A DNA stretch of 5,878 bases, taken from Nitrospira defluvii (GTDB lineage Bacteria > Nitrospirota > Nitrospiria > Nitrospirales > Nitrospiraceae). Both the position numbers and the translations under genes were made by a program. The DNA lies in contig JACQHN010000535.1 in NCBI GenBank assembly GCA_016199015.1, positions 1 to 5,878 of the forward strand. The letters run 5' to 3'. The notes beneath the pieces are model-generated. The model was not told the origin of the DNA and ran no database searches. It saw only the letters and a program-made list of their open reading frames with translations. Of this stretch, positions 1 to 5,878 are shown one piece after another (the first letter of the stretch is position 1; every line of letters starts with the position of its first letter).

Positions 1-1
1 C

Positions 2-379
2 GACAAGGACATTGCCCTGACCTATCTCGGCTGCCGGCCAGGGGAGAAGTTAGTTGAGGAACTGGTGGCCGGTCACGAAACGCTGGAGGCCACCTCCGCC
101 CCGAAGGTGCTTTGCGTCCGGCAAGATTCGGCACGCCTTCTGTCCCATCTGCCTGGTCTGATCACGCGGCTGGAGGAGTCCGCCGCGGAAGGGAATGTCT
201 CAAACGTGTTGGCCGTTCTCTGTGACATTCTGCCCACGTACCGTCCCTGGGGTGTATCTCCTATTCATGAGGGCGTGGGCGATTCCGATGGCATGGTGCC
301 CGCGGACGTCCTTTCATCCCCGGCAGATGCCGTCACCATCGCCAGGCTCTCACAGGCCGATTCGCGCAGGCGAGGATAA
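2..379 (+). CDS. CapD/WbpM/FlaA1-type nucleotide-sugar 4,6-dehydratase/epimerase, C-terminal fragment
   Basis: Only the last 125 residues are visible; the start and the whole Rossmann/SDR catalytic core lie upstream of the window. Visible residues 10-16 read GCRPGEK, followed by LVEEL, matching the conserved C-terminal G-L-R-P-G-E-K-L-x-E-E-L signature of the polysaccharide biosynthesis protein CapD family (Polysacc_synt_2). The next segment, GHETLEATSAPKV, also fits the family (usually E-x-x-x-x-T-x-H-P-K-I), as does the ILPTYRP block near residues 76-82, where members usually end with an E-Y-x-P motif. Family members convert UDP-GlcNAc-type sugars to 4-keto-6-deoxy intermediates for capsule, O-antigen or glycan precursors, at or near the inner membrane. 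About 43 residues follow the YRP motif and resemble nothing I know. The TAA stop is at 377-379. Family call is firm; the exact substrate cannot be read from this fragment. Confidence 0.85.
   Translation, partial: DKDIALTYLGCRPGEKLVEELVAGHETLEATSAPKVLCVRQDSARLLSHLPGLITRLEESAAEGNVSNVLAVLCDILPTYRPWGVSPIHEGVGDSDGMVPADVLSSPADAVTIARLSQADSRRRG
372..375 (+). promoter_or_regulatory. Shine-Dalgarno-like GAGG ahead of GTG 381
   Basis: GAGG sits inside the last codons of the CapD-type gene, five bases before a GTG at 381. It is the best ribosome-binding-site match between that gene and the Wzi-like gene. It is too far from GTG 404 or GTG 467 to serve them directly, so it points to translation of the short ORF at 381-470. 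A four-base match is weak evidence alone. Confidence 0.35.
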
Positions 380-380
380 C

Positions 381-470
381 GTGTCGCCGTGGCGTGCTGA
401 CGGGTGGTCTCGTGTCCGCCCCCTGAGTCTCGCCACACTTCTTCTCCTCCGCACCTGGCCTGCCTTGTGA
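381..470 (+). other. possible 29-codon leader ORF translationally coupled to the Wzi-like gene
   Basis: A GTG at 381, one base after the CapD-type stop codon, opens a 29-residue reading frame ending in TGA at 468-470. The peptide starts MSPWRADGWSRVRP and continues with a hydrophobic stretch (LSLATLLLL). It has a GAGG ribosome binding site at a five-base spacing. Its stop overlaps the GTG at 467 as GTGA, a classic arrangement for termination-reinitiation, and GTG 467 has no ribosome binding site of its own. I know of no homologue. It could be a real coupling peptide, or a chance ORF: the same frame is open back through the end of the upstream gene, so the openness itself means little. An alternative is that it is a relic of an older N-terminus in another frame. 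Confidence 0.3.
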
Positions 471-2101
471 AAGTCTGTCGCCTCTCATTGGGTTCCGCAT
501 TTGGCCTAGCTGTGTGGCTGGGATGGGCTGGGGTGGCGCTCGCATCCAGCAATCTGCCGCTGCACCACTGGGGCTACGACGCCATTGAGCGCCTAATCGG
601 GTTGGGGGTGATCGATCGCGCGTTGATCGGCGCCAAGCCGTACAGTCGAATGCAGGCAGCTCAATACGTGGCCCGCGCGATCGAGCTGGTTCGCGCCGAT
701 GCGGTCGCTCTGGATGGTCGTGAGGCGATTGCCGAACCGCTGCTGGAACGATTGCTCGCGGAGTTTCGCCCGGAACTCATCCGTCTCGGCACCGTCCGTG
801 CGCGGGCTGGAGATAAAACCGGGCCTCTGCGTGCCGGCGCCCGCGTCACGAGCGAATTCGATGCGTCTTCTATCGGCGGCGGCCAGACCGTCCGGTTTCG
901 TGAAAATCGCGGCGGCGAATATTATGTCAATGGTGTCCAGAACCAAACGGATGTGCGCGGCTGGGTTGAGGTGGGCGACTGGGCCGCGCTGATGGCCCAG
1001 CCGAAATTCATCAGCAACCGCCATCTCTTGGGCATTGGGGCCACCAACAACAGTGACAATTTCTACCTGCGAGAGTTCAGCCTCAAATTGATCTATGCGA
1101 ACATCGCGTTGGAGGCCGGGCGAGGCACGCAATGGTGGGGACCTGGGTATCACGGTTCCTTGCTGCTGACCGACCATGCCTTTCCCCTGGACATGATCAA
1201 GCTCGGGACAGAGCGCCCGTTTCAATTGCCGGGGTTTTTGAGCGGGCTTGGCGACTGGAAGGTCAACGCCTTTCTCGCTCAATTGGAGCGCAATCGCGAT
1301 TTCTCGCGGGCCCGAGTCTTTGGGCTGCGGATCAGCTATCTACCGGCACCTTGGCTTGAATTCGGGCTCACTCGATTGACTCAATTCGGAGGGCGAGGTC
1401 GCGATCAGTCATTTCCCGGAGTGGTGGCCGACGCGTATATCTCCGAACCGAATCAAACAGGCGGTCGAGATGTCAACGAGCAGGCCATGGCGGATTTCCG
1501 GCTCAGAATCCCCTCAGTTCCCTACCTGATTCCCTTTCCCGCCGGCTTGCAGCTCTATGGTGAGATCGGCACGGAAGATAAATGGTCGCAACTTCCTGTT
1601 CCTAGCCGCACGGCATTCTTAGGAGGCCTCTACATCCCGCAGGTGTTTCAGGGCGATACCATGGACCTGCGCATCGAATATGCCGACACGGACTACGGCC
1701 GGCGCCGCCACCCCGAGCTGCGCCAGGTGTGGTACAACAATTCCCCTTACACCAGCGGCATGCGGTACCGGGGGTTTCCGCTTGGCCACCATATGGGGAC
1801 CGATGGGATCGACTTTTTCGTGCGAACGACCCGGTACCTGACTGACACGCTGCAACTCGGCGCCAACTTTAACCTGCAGGAACGGGATCGCGGACAGCCC
1901 ATCCATGAGAAAAAGCGGGAAGCGGCCGTCGACCTGACTTGGTGGTGGTCGAATCAGACCCAATTCACCGTCGGCTACACGTTCCAGCGCCTCAAGAATC
2001 CCGGGCAAGTGGCTGCTATTACGCCCTTTGCCGAAACGTTTGCTGCTGGAGTCGAGGCCCAGAACCATTTGTTCTGGACTTCTCTGGCCGTGCAGTTTTA
2101 G
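467..2101 (+). CDS. Wzi-like outer-membrane capsule assembly protein
   Basis: Predicted outer-membrane beta-barrel of the capsule assembly Wzi family, which in E. coli anchors exported group 1 capsule to the cell surface. From GTG 467 it is 544 residues (E. coli Wzi is roughly 480). Residues 1-26 form a signal peptide: MKVCRL, a hydrophobic core, then ALA before SSN. Residues 30-73 are a small helical domain resembling an SLH-type repeat (HHWGYDAIERL...GLGVID...RPYSR-like KPYSRMQAAQYVARAIE). The family hallmark follows at about 219-240: GRGTQWWGPGYHGSLLLTDH, then AFP. The rest alternates polar and aromatic residues as in beta strands, and the chain ends in LAVQF, a terminal phenylalanine typical of BAM-assembled barrels. 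The longest start, GTG 404, adds 21 Pro/Ser/His-rich residues before the signal peptide, so I prefer 467. It lies 87 bases after the CapD-type gene and ahead of the exporter gene, consistent with a role in polymer retention. Confidence 0.85.
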   Translation: MKVCRLSLGSAFGLAVWLGWAGVALASSNLPLHHWGYDAIERLIGLGVIDRALIGAKPYSRMQAAQYVARAIELVRADAVALDGREAIAEPLLERLLAEFRPELIRLGTVRARAGDKTGPLRAGARVTSEFDASSIGGGQTVRFRENRGGEYYVNGVQNQTDVRGWVEVGDWAALMAQPKFISNRHLLGIGATNNSDNFYLREFSLKLIYANIALEAGRGTQWWGPGYHGSLLLTDHAFPLDMIKLGTERPFQLPGFLSGLGDWKVNAFLAQLERNRDFSRARVFGLRISYLPAPWLEFGLTRLTQFGGRGRDQSFPGVVADAYISEPNQTGGRDVNEQAMADFRLRIPSVPYLIPFPAGLQLYGEIGTEDKWSQLPVPSRTAFLGGLYIPQVFQGDTMDLRIEYADTDYGRRRHPELRQVWYNNSPYTSGMRYRGFPLGHHMGTDGIDFFVRTTRYLTDTLQLGANFNLQERDRGQPIHEKKREAAVDLTWWWSNQTQFTVGYTFQRLKNPGQVAAITPFAETFAAGVEAQNHLFWTSLAVQF

Positions 2102-2198
2102 GCTACCGGCTTGATGGATGGACCTTTCGTTGGATCGGGCGGTGGCCTGACTGTCTTCCCGAGATGAACGACAACATTTGCGGAGCAGGGTCTTGCAC

Positions 2199-2205
2199 AG
2201 GAGGG
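2199..2205 (+). promoter_or_regulatory. Shine-Dalgarno AGGAGGG for the SLBB export gene
   Basis: A full AGGAGG match lies 11 bases before ATG 2217, slightly farther than ideal but the strongest ribosome binding site in the window. It supports ATG 2217 as the start. The 115-base gap holding it (2102-2216) shows no clear hairpin terminator and no convincing promoter. Confidence 0.65.
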
Positions 2206-2216
2206 CTTGAGCAGCC

Positions 2217-4850
2217 ATGGTAGTGACTATTTCTCACCGTGACCGTGCCAATCCCCACTCGCGCTTGGTCGCATGGAGCCGCGCCTTAATCTGGGTCTTG
2301 GTTCTCTCCATCATGCTCCCGCCTTCCCTCTTGGCCCAGAATCTTTCGCCGCAGTCGGTGCCGCCTGGAATGATGCAACAAATGCAACCAGGTGCGCCGG
2401 GTGGGTTGTTCACCCCTGGTGGTTTCAATGCCCCAGGGCTGGGAGTCTCTCCCGGCCAGGTGATTGTGACGAACCCCACTGCATTGCAGCCGATTGTACC
2501 GACCCAGACACCCTGCCCGGTCCCTTCCCCCTCTGATCTCAGCTCGAAGGGGACGGTTCCCAATTTGAACGACTATTGGCCTGTCGAGCCGAGCAGCCTC
2601 TTGCCCAGCTCGATCGAACAACGGATGAAGCAGGAGCAGGAGGAACGCGATCGCCGGCAGGAAAAGCTTCAGGCCGACAAAGAGAAATCGAGCATCGAGT
2701 ATCAGGTTCAAGCGGAGCGTGAGAAAAAAGGGGTGGGTCAGATACAATTTGGGCAGAGTTTCAGCTCGGGCCTCCAGCCGGCCCCGGGTCAACCTTCAGG
2801 CCAGCCGGGCAGTCAAGCTGGGACCCAACCGGGGGTGGCGCGTCCATTGCCGGAACAGAAGGCCTTCGCCGCAGAACAGCTGCGTCAGCAGGATTTTAAC
2901 ATTGAGGAGGCATTTGCCGAATTTTCCGTGCTGCACGGGGTGAAGAGCCATTTGCGTCAATTCGGGTACGATTTCTTCGATGCCCAGGCCAATACCTTTT
3001 CGCCGATCCAAGACATTCCGGTCGGACCGGATTTTATTGTCGGGCCGCAAGACTCGCTCGCCGTGCACATTTGGAACGTCCCCGATCCAAATTTTAATCG
3101 CAGCTTCATCGTGCCTGTCGAGCGCGATGGCATGATCGTGATCCCGCAGGTGGGGGCGATCCCCGTGGGTGGGCAAACGTTTTCTCAGGTGGAGCAAACG
3201 GTGCGGGCGAGGTTGAGTAATCTCCTGAAGCGCTTTGAGTTGCATGTGTCGATGGCCCGGATCCGGACGATCAAGGTGTTTGTCGTGGGCGAAGTCATTC
3301 GTCCGGGTGCGTATGAGATCAGCGCGCTGGCAACGACGTCCAACGCGCTGTATGCCGCCTGCGGTCCGACGCGTTCCGGATCGTTGCGCCAAGTCAAGGT
3401 GATGCGCGAAGGCAAGACGGTGGCGGAGCTTGACCTGTACGATTTCCTGTTGCGAGGAGATCGGCGGTTCGATCAACGATTGCAGTCCGGCGATGTCGTG
3501 CTTATTCCGCCGCTGGGTCCGGTGGTGGCGATCAGCGGATCCATCAAGCGGCCGGCTATCTATGAAGTGAAGCCAGGAGTGCGATTGACGGAGCTGCTTG
3601 CGTTAGCCGGCGGCCTCACTCCGCTGTCCGACCGACAACGGTGCCATCTCTTCCGGCTCGACCCGGAGCGTGGCCGCATTATGGTCGACGTGGATTTGGT
3701 CGGAGCCCTGGCCTCTCAGGGCCAGGAAAAAAGCCGGCCCGGCGTAGCGGGGGGTGATCCGCTCGTGCTGGATGGGGATTATGTGCGGATTGGTATTCTC
3801 CCGACCCAAATTACCAACGTCGTGAGCCTCGTCGGTGCGGTGAAAAGCCCCGGACCCTATGAATACCGTCCAGGCATGAAGGTGAAAGACCTCCTGATCC
3901 ATGATCAGCTGACGGTGGATGCCTATGACGATCGTGCCGAGATCGTGAGGACGGACCCTGTCACCTATCAAACTCAGGTGATTCAATTCAGCCCTAAGGC
4001 ATTGCTTGAAGGGAGCGCCGGCGAAAATTATGAACTCCAACGTCTGGACCAAGTGGTTGTAGCCAGCCAGCATCGGCCGCCGAATCTGGTGTTGGTGGAA
4101 GGTGAACTGAAGAGGCCGGGTTACTTCACCATTGAAATGGGGGAACGGTTAAGCTCGGTGCTGAAGCGGGCCGGTGGCGTCACGCCGAACGCCTTTCCCG
4201 CCGGGTTGGTTCTTACGCGGGAGTCCGTCAAGCTTCGGCAGCAGGCGGAGCTGGAGCGGTTCGTGGCGTCGGAGCGCCAGCGTCTGACGGCACAGTCGGC
4301 CGGAATGGCGGCAGGATCCACCGGACTGAGCACCGCCGCGGTTTTGACCGCTGGGGGAGGGCTTGCAGAACAACAGGTGCTGTCCTTGCGTCTCCAGCAG
4401 TTGGAGGCGATTACCTCGCGACTAGAGCTCGGGCGTGTGGTGATTCGCATGGAGTCGGTCGATCGGCTTGAGGGAACGGAAGACGACATCATCTTGGAAG
4501 GGCGAGATCGGATTCTCATGCCGACGCCACCCCAAACGGTCAGCATCATTGGGTCGGTGAAGAATCCCAGTACGGTCGTCTATCGGCCGACTCTGGGCCT
4601 GGACGAGTATTTGCGGCAAGCGGGTGGATTGACGGAGGATGCCAACAAGAAAGAAATGTATGTGATGCGGGCCAACGGCACCACCGATTCGGCGTACCTG
4701 GCCGTCAAGGAGGTCCGTTCCGGAGATACGATCGTGGTGCCTCAGAAAATCGAAGCGCGTACTCCTCAACTTGCGCTGTGGCAGACGGTGGCGAGCATTA
4801 TCGGTAGCGTGGCGCTGACCGCAGCCGGCATTGCCGTCGTCGGTCGATAA
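2217..4850 (+). CDS. Wza/OPX-type polysaccharide export protein with multiple SLBB domains
   Basis: An 877-residue periplasmic/outer-membrane exporter, more than twice the size of E. coli Wza (about 380). Order of parts: signal peptide 1-40 (hydrophobic 24-40, ending SLLAQ, with no lipobox cysteine); Pro/Gly/Gln-rich region 41-130; very charged Glu/Arg/Lys helix-like stretch 132-172; Gln/Gly/Pro repeats 186-210; a conserved-looking lead-in 238-270 (LRQFGYDFFDAQANTFSP, then DIPV); Poly_export domain about 270-348 (FIVGPQDSLAVHIW, DGMIVIPQVG). SLBB modules begin near 352 (VFVVGEVIRPGAYEI), 436 (VAISGSIKRPAIYEV), 535 (VVSLVGAVKSPGPYEY), 624 (LVLVEGELKRPGYFTI) and 774 (TVSIIGSVKNPSTVVY), several followed by the L-x-x-AGGLT motif. 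The fourth module has a Gln/Glu/Ala-rich insert at about 672-738. Residues 853-876 are a hydrophobic helix, possibly the outer-membrane or anchoring segment. The next gene, 17 bases downstream, encodes the expected Wzz partner. Role as exporter is inferred from family and context. Confidence 0.88.
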   Translation: MVVTISHRDRANPHSRLVAWSRALIWVLVLSIMLPPSLLAQNLSPQSVPPGMMQQMQPGAPGGLFTPGGFNAPGLGVSPGQVIVTNPTALQPIVPTQTPCPVPSPSDLSSKGTVPNLNDYWPVEPSSLLPSSIEQRMKQEQEERDRRQEKLQADKEKSSIEYQVQAEREKKGVGQIQFGQSFSSGLQPAPGQPSGQPGSQAGTQPGVARPLPEQKAFAAEQLRQQDFNIEEAFAEFSVLHGVKSHLRQFGYDFFDAQANTFSPIQDIPVGPDFIVGPQDSLAVHIWNVPDPNFNRSFIVPVERDGMIVIPQVGAIPVGGQTFSQVEQTVRARLSNLLKRFELHVSMARIRTIKVFVVGEVIRPGAYEISALATTSNALYAACGPTRSGSLRQVKVMREGKTVAELDLYDFLLRGDRRFDQRLQSGDVVLIPPLGPVVAISGSIKRPAIYEVKPGVRLTELLALAGGLTPLSDRQRCHLFRLDPERGRIMVDVDLVGALASQGQEKSRPGVAGGDPLVLDGDYVRIGILPTQITNVVSLVGAVKSPGPYEYRPGMKVKDLLIHDQLTVDAYDDRAEIVRTDPVTYQTQVIQFSPKALLEGSAGENYELQRLDQVVVASQHRPPNLVLVEGELKRPGYFTIEMGERLSSVLKRAGGVTPNAFPAGLVLTRESVKLRQQAELERFVASERQRLTAQSAGMAAGSTGLSTAAVLTAGGGLAEQQVLSLRLQQLEAITSRLELGRVVIRMESVDRLEGTEDDIILEGRDRILMPTPPQTVSIIGSVKNPSTVVYRPTLGLDEYLRQAGGLTEDANKKEMYVMRANGTTDSAYLAVKEVRSGDTIVVPQKIEARTPQLALWQTVASIIGSVALTAAGIAVVGR
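2787..2834 (+). repeat. four tandem 12-base units encoding a xQPG-like tetrapeptide repeat
   Basis: Residues 191-206 of the SLBB protein read GQPS-GQPG-SQAG-TQPG, four degenerate tetrapeptides in the 12-base period. The second position is glutamine in all four units. The repeat lies in the low-complexity linker between the charged helix and the Poly_export domain, and probably acts as a flexible tether. Codons differ between units (CAA and CAG, several Gly and Pro codons), so this is an old or selected protein repeat and not a fresh DNA duplication. Confidence 0.6.
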
Positions 4851-4867
4851 ACGGAACATCATCCATC

Positions 4868-5878
4868 ATGAGCCGGCTACTGGATTCCCCACAGGTCGTT
4901 ATGACTGCTTCTGTCGGTCATGGAGCACCCCGGTCATCGTACGACGCGCCGGACCAGCTCGACCTCTGGTCGGTGCTGTCCCGCCGGCGGGGTGTCATTG
5001 CGACGATCCTGCTGGTCTCGCTGCTCGGGGCGTTCGGCGTCAGTTTCTTTCTCCTTCCCAAGGCCTATGAATCGACAGCAACTCTGCTGCCGCAGCTGGA
5101 CTCTAAAGAGGGCGGGAGCCTTGCTGCACTATTGACGGCCACCGGGGCCGGCGGCATGGCTCAGAATCTTGGTGTCGGGCTTCCCGGAATCCCGACCACA
5201 CCCACCGATGTGTTCGTGGCCATCCTCAAGTCACGGGTGATGGCGGACGAGGTGATTGCCAAGTTCGGCCTGATGGCTGTCTACAACGAGCGGACCATGC
5301 ACGATACCCGCGTTGAATTGGCAGAGCGGGTCCGCGTGACCTTGTCGAAAGAGAAAGTCATCAAGGTGACAGTGGAAGATCGCGATCCCCAAATGGCGGC
5401 AAATATCGCGGCCTACTTTGTGGCCAATCTGGACCGGCTCAATCGTACGTTGAACGTCAGTAAGGCGAGCCATAACCGCGAGTTCATTGAGCGGCGTCTC
5501 GCGGAGACGCAGGTGGGACTCGTGAAAACGGAAGAAGCCTTGCGAGATTTTCAGACCAAGAACAAAGCCGTCGCGGTTGAGGCGCAGTCGAAAGCCATGA
5601 TCGAGGCCGCGGCCATGATTCAGGGACAGATCACGGGCTATGAGGTGCAGCTACAAGTGATGAGCGCCTACCTCTCCCCGGAGCACCCCGACCTCACGCG
5701 TGTTCGTTCCAGCATTGAAGAGTTGAAGAAGCAACTGGCTCTGCTGGAGTTCGGCAAGGGTGGAAAGGGTATGTTGCCAGGGGAGCGGCTTCATCCGGCG
5801 ATGATCACGGTGCCGGATTTAGCCCTCCAATATGGGCGATTGTTTCGTGATCTAAAAGTACAGGAGACCCTCTATGCC
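4868..5878 (+). CDS. Wzz-type polysaccharide co-polymerase/chain-length determinant, N-terminal part
   Basis: The frame stays open from ATG 4868 to the window end (337 residues seen), so the C-terminus is missing. Family members sit in the inner membrane, extend a large coiled-coil domain into the periplasm, and set polymer chain length together with the polymerase and exporter. Visible parts: cytoplasmic N-terminus 1-41 with DQLDLWSVLSRRRGV before the membrane, the usual Wzz entry; transmembrane helix about 42-64; the start of the Wzz domain with KAYESTATLLP; a Gly/Ala-rich stretch 82-108; then VTLSKEKVIKVTVEDRDP and MAANIAAYFVANL, typical of the fold; coiled coil about 200-295 containing SPEHPDLTRVRSSIEELKKQL-like residues 270-290; and at the end LALQYGRLFRDLKVQETLYA (318-337), the beginning of the GNVR-type region before the second membrane helix. 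The ribosome binding site is weak (GGA, 12 bases upstream); ATG 4901 (residue 12) with AGG five bases upstream is an alternative start. Whether a tyrosine-kinase domain follows cannot be seen. Confidence 0.88.
   Translation, partial: MSRLLDSPQVVMTASVGHGAPRSSYDAPDQLDLWSVLSRRRGVIATILLVSLLGAFGVSFFLLPKAYESTATLLPQLDSKEGGSLAALLTATGAGGMAQNLGVGLPGIPTTPTDVFVAILKSRVMADEVIAKFGLMAVYNERTMHDTRVELAERVRVTLSKEKVIKVTVEDRDPQMAANIAAYFVANLDRLNRTLNVSKASHNREFIERRLAETQVGLVKTEEALRDFQTKNKAVAVEAQSKAMIEAAAMIQGQITGYEVQLQVMSAYLSPEHPDLTRVRSSIEELKKQLALLEFGKGGKGMLPGERLHPAMITVPDLALQYGRLFRDLKVQETLYA

Noticed and set aside
593..1282. Long antisense open frame (229 codons) under the Wzi-like gene.
   Set aside because: The protein has no recognisable domain, and the + strand frame clearly encodes a Wzi-family protein; long antisense frames are expected in GC-rich coding DNA.
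2182..2198. GG...TTGCA arrangement resembling a sigma-54 -24/-12 promoter.
   Set aside because: The GG to GC spacing is 11 bases instead of 10, and the implied transcript start would fall at or beyond the Shine-Dalgarno at 2199-2205.
2164..2223. Nineteen-codon ORF from ATG 2164 whose TAG overlaps the SLBB start region.
   Set aside because: No ribosome binding site, the frame is open further upstream by chance, and the SLBB gene has its own strong AGGAGGG.
2724..2735. Run of six A followed by four G, possible slippage site or internal ribosome binding site.
   Set aside because: Codons read AAA AAA GGG, not the A-AAA-AAG phase; the frame continues normally and no plausible start with a real ORF follows.
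2796..3476. Antisense open frame of 226 codons under the SLBB gene.
   Set aside because: Arg/His-rich composition with no domain or motif, opposite a well-supported exporter domain.
3707..3732. Perfect 7-base stem (CCTGGCC / GGCCAGG, six-base loop) followed by six A, resembling a terminator.
   Set aside because: It is inside the SLBB coding frame, and the + strand tract after the stem is A, not T. On the - strand the T tract precedes the stem, so it fits a terminator in neither direction. No slippery codon phase for frameshifting is present.

Overview
The window is part of a cell-surface polysaccharide (capsule or exopolysaccharide) locus of a Gram-negative (diderm) bacterium with a fairly high GC content. 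The protein style and gene set remind me of Nitrospira/Nitrospirota. This is an impression from the sequence only, at moderate to low confidence; the diderm assignment is firmer because two products are outer-membrane export components. All four main genes lie on the + strand, closely spaced, with no convincing terminator between them, so they are probably one operon or part of one.

Layout. 2-379: C-terminal end of a CapD/WbpM/FlaA1-type nucleotide-sugar dehydratase/epimerase, whose start lies outside the window. 381-470: a possible 29-codon leader ORF with a good ribosome binding site; its stop overlaps a GTG start. 467-2101: Wzi-like outer-membrane capsule assembly beta-barrel protein with a signal peptide. 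2102-2216: 115-base gap holding a Shine-Dalgarno for the next gene. 2217-4850: an 877-residue Wza/OPX-type polysaccharide export protein with a Poly_export domain, about five SLBB modules, a long low-complexity N-terminal region and a C-terminal hydrophobic helix. 4868-5878: N-terminal 337 residues of a Wzz-type polysaccharide co-polymerase (chain-length determinant), cut by the window end.

How they fit together (inference from the families): the CapD-type enzyme would modify a UDP-sugar precursor, the Wzz protein in the inner membrane would set chain length and contact the exporter, the SLBB protein would carry the polymer through the periplasm and outer membrane, and the Wzi protein would hold or organise the exported polymer at the surface. 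Polymerase, flippase, glycosyltransferases and any tyrosine kinase are not in the window.

I see no RNA gene, CRISPR array, insertion sequence or phage element. The locus is a recognisable type. The points most worth a second look are the leader ORF ahead of the Wzi-like gene and the unusual architecture of the large SLBB protein.
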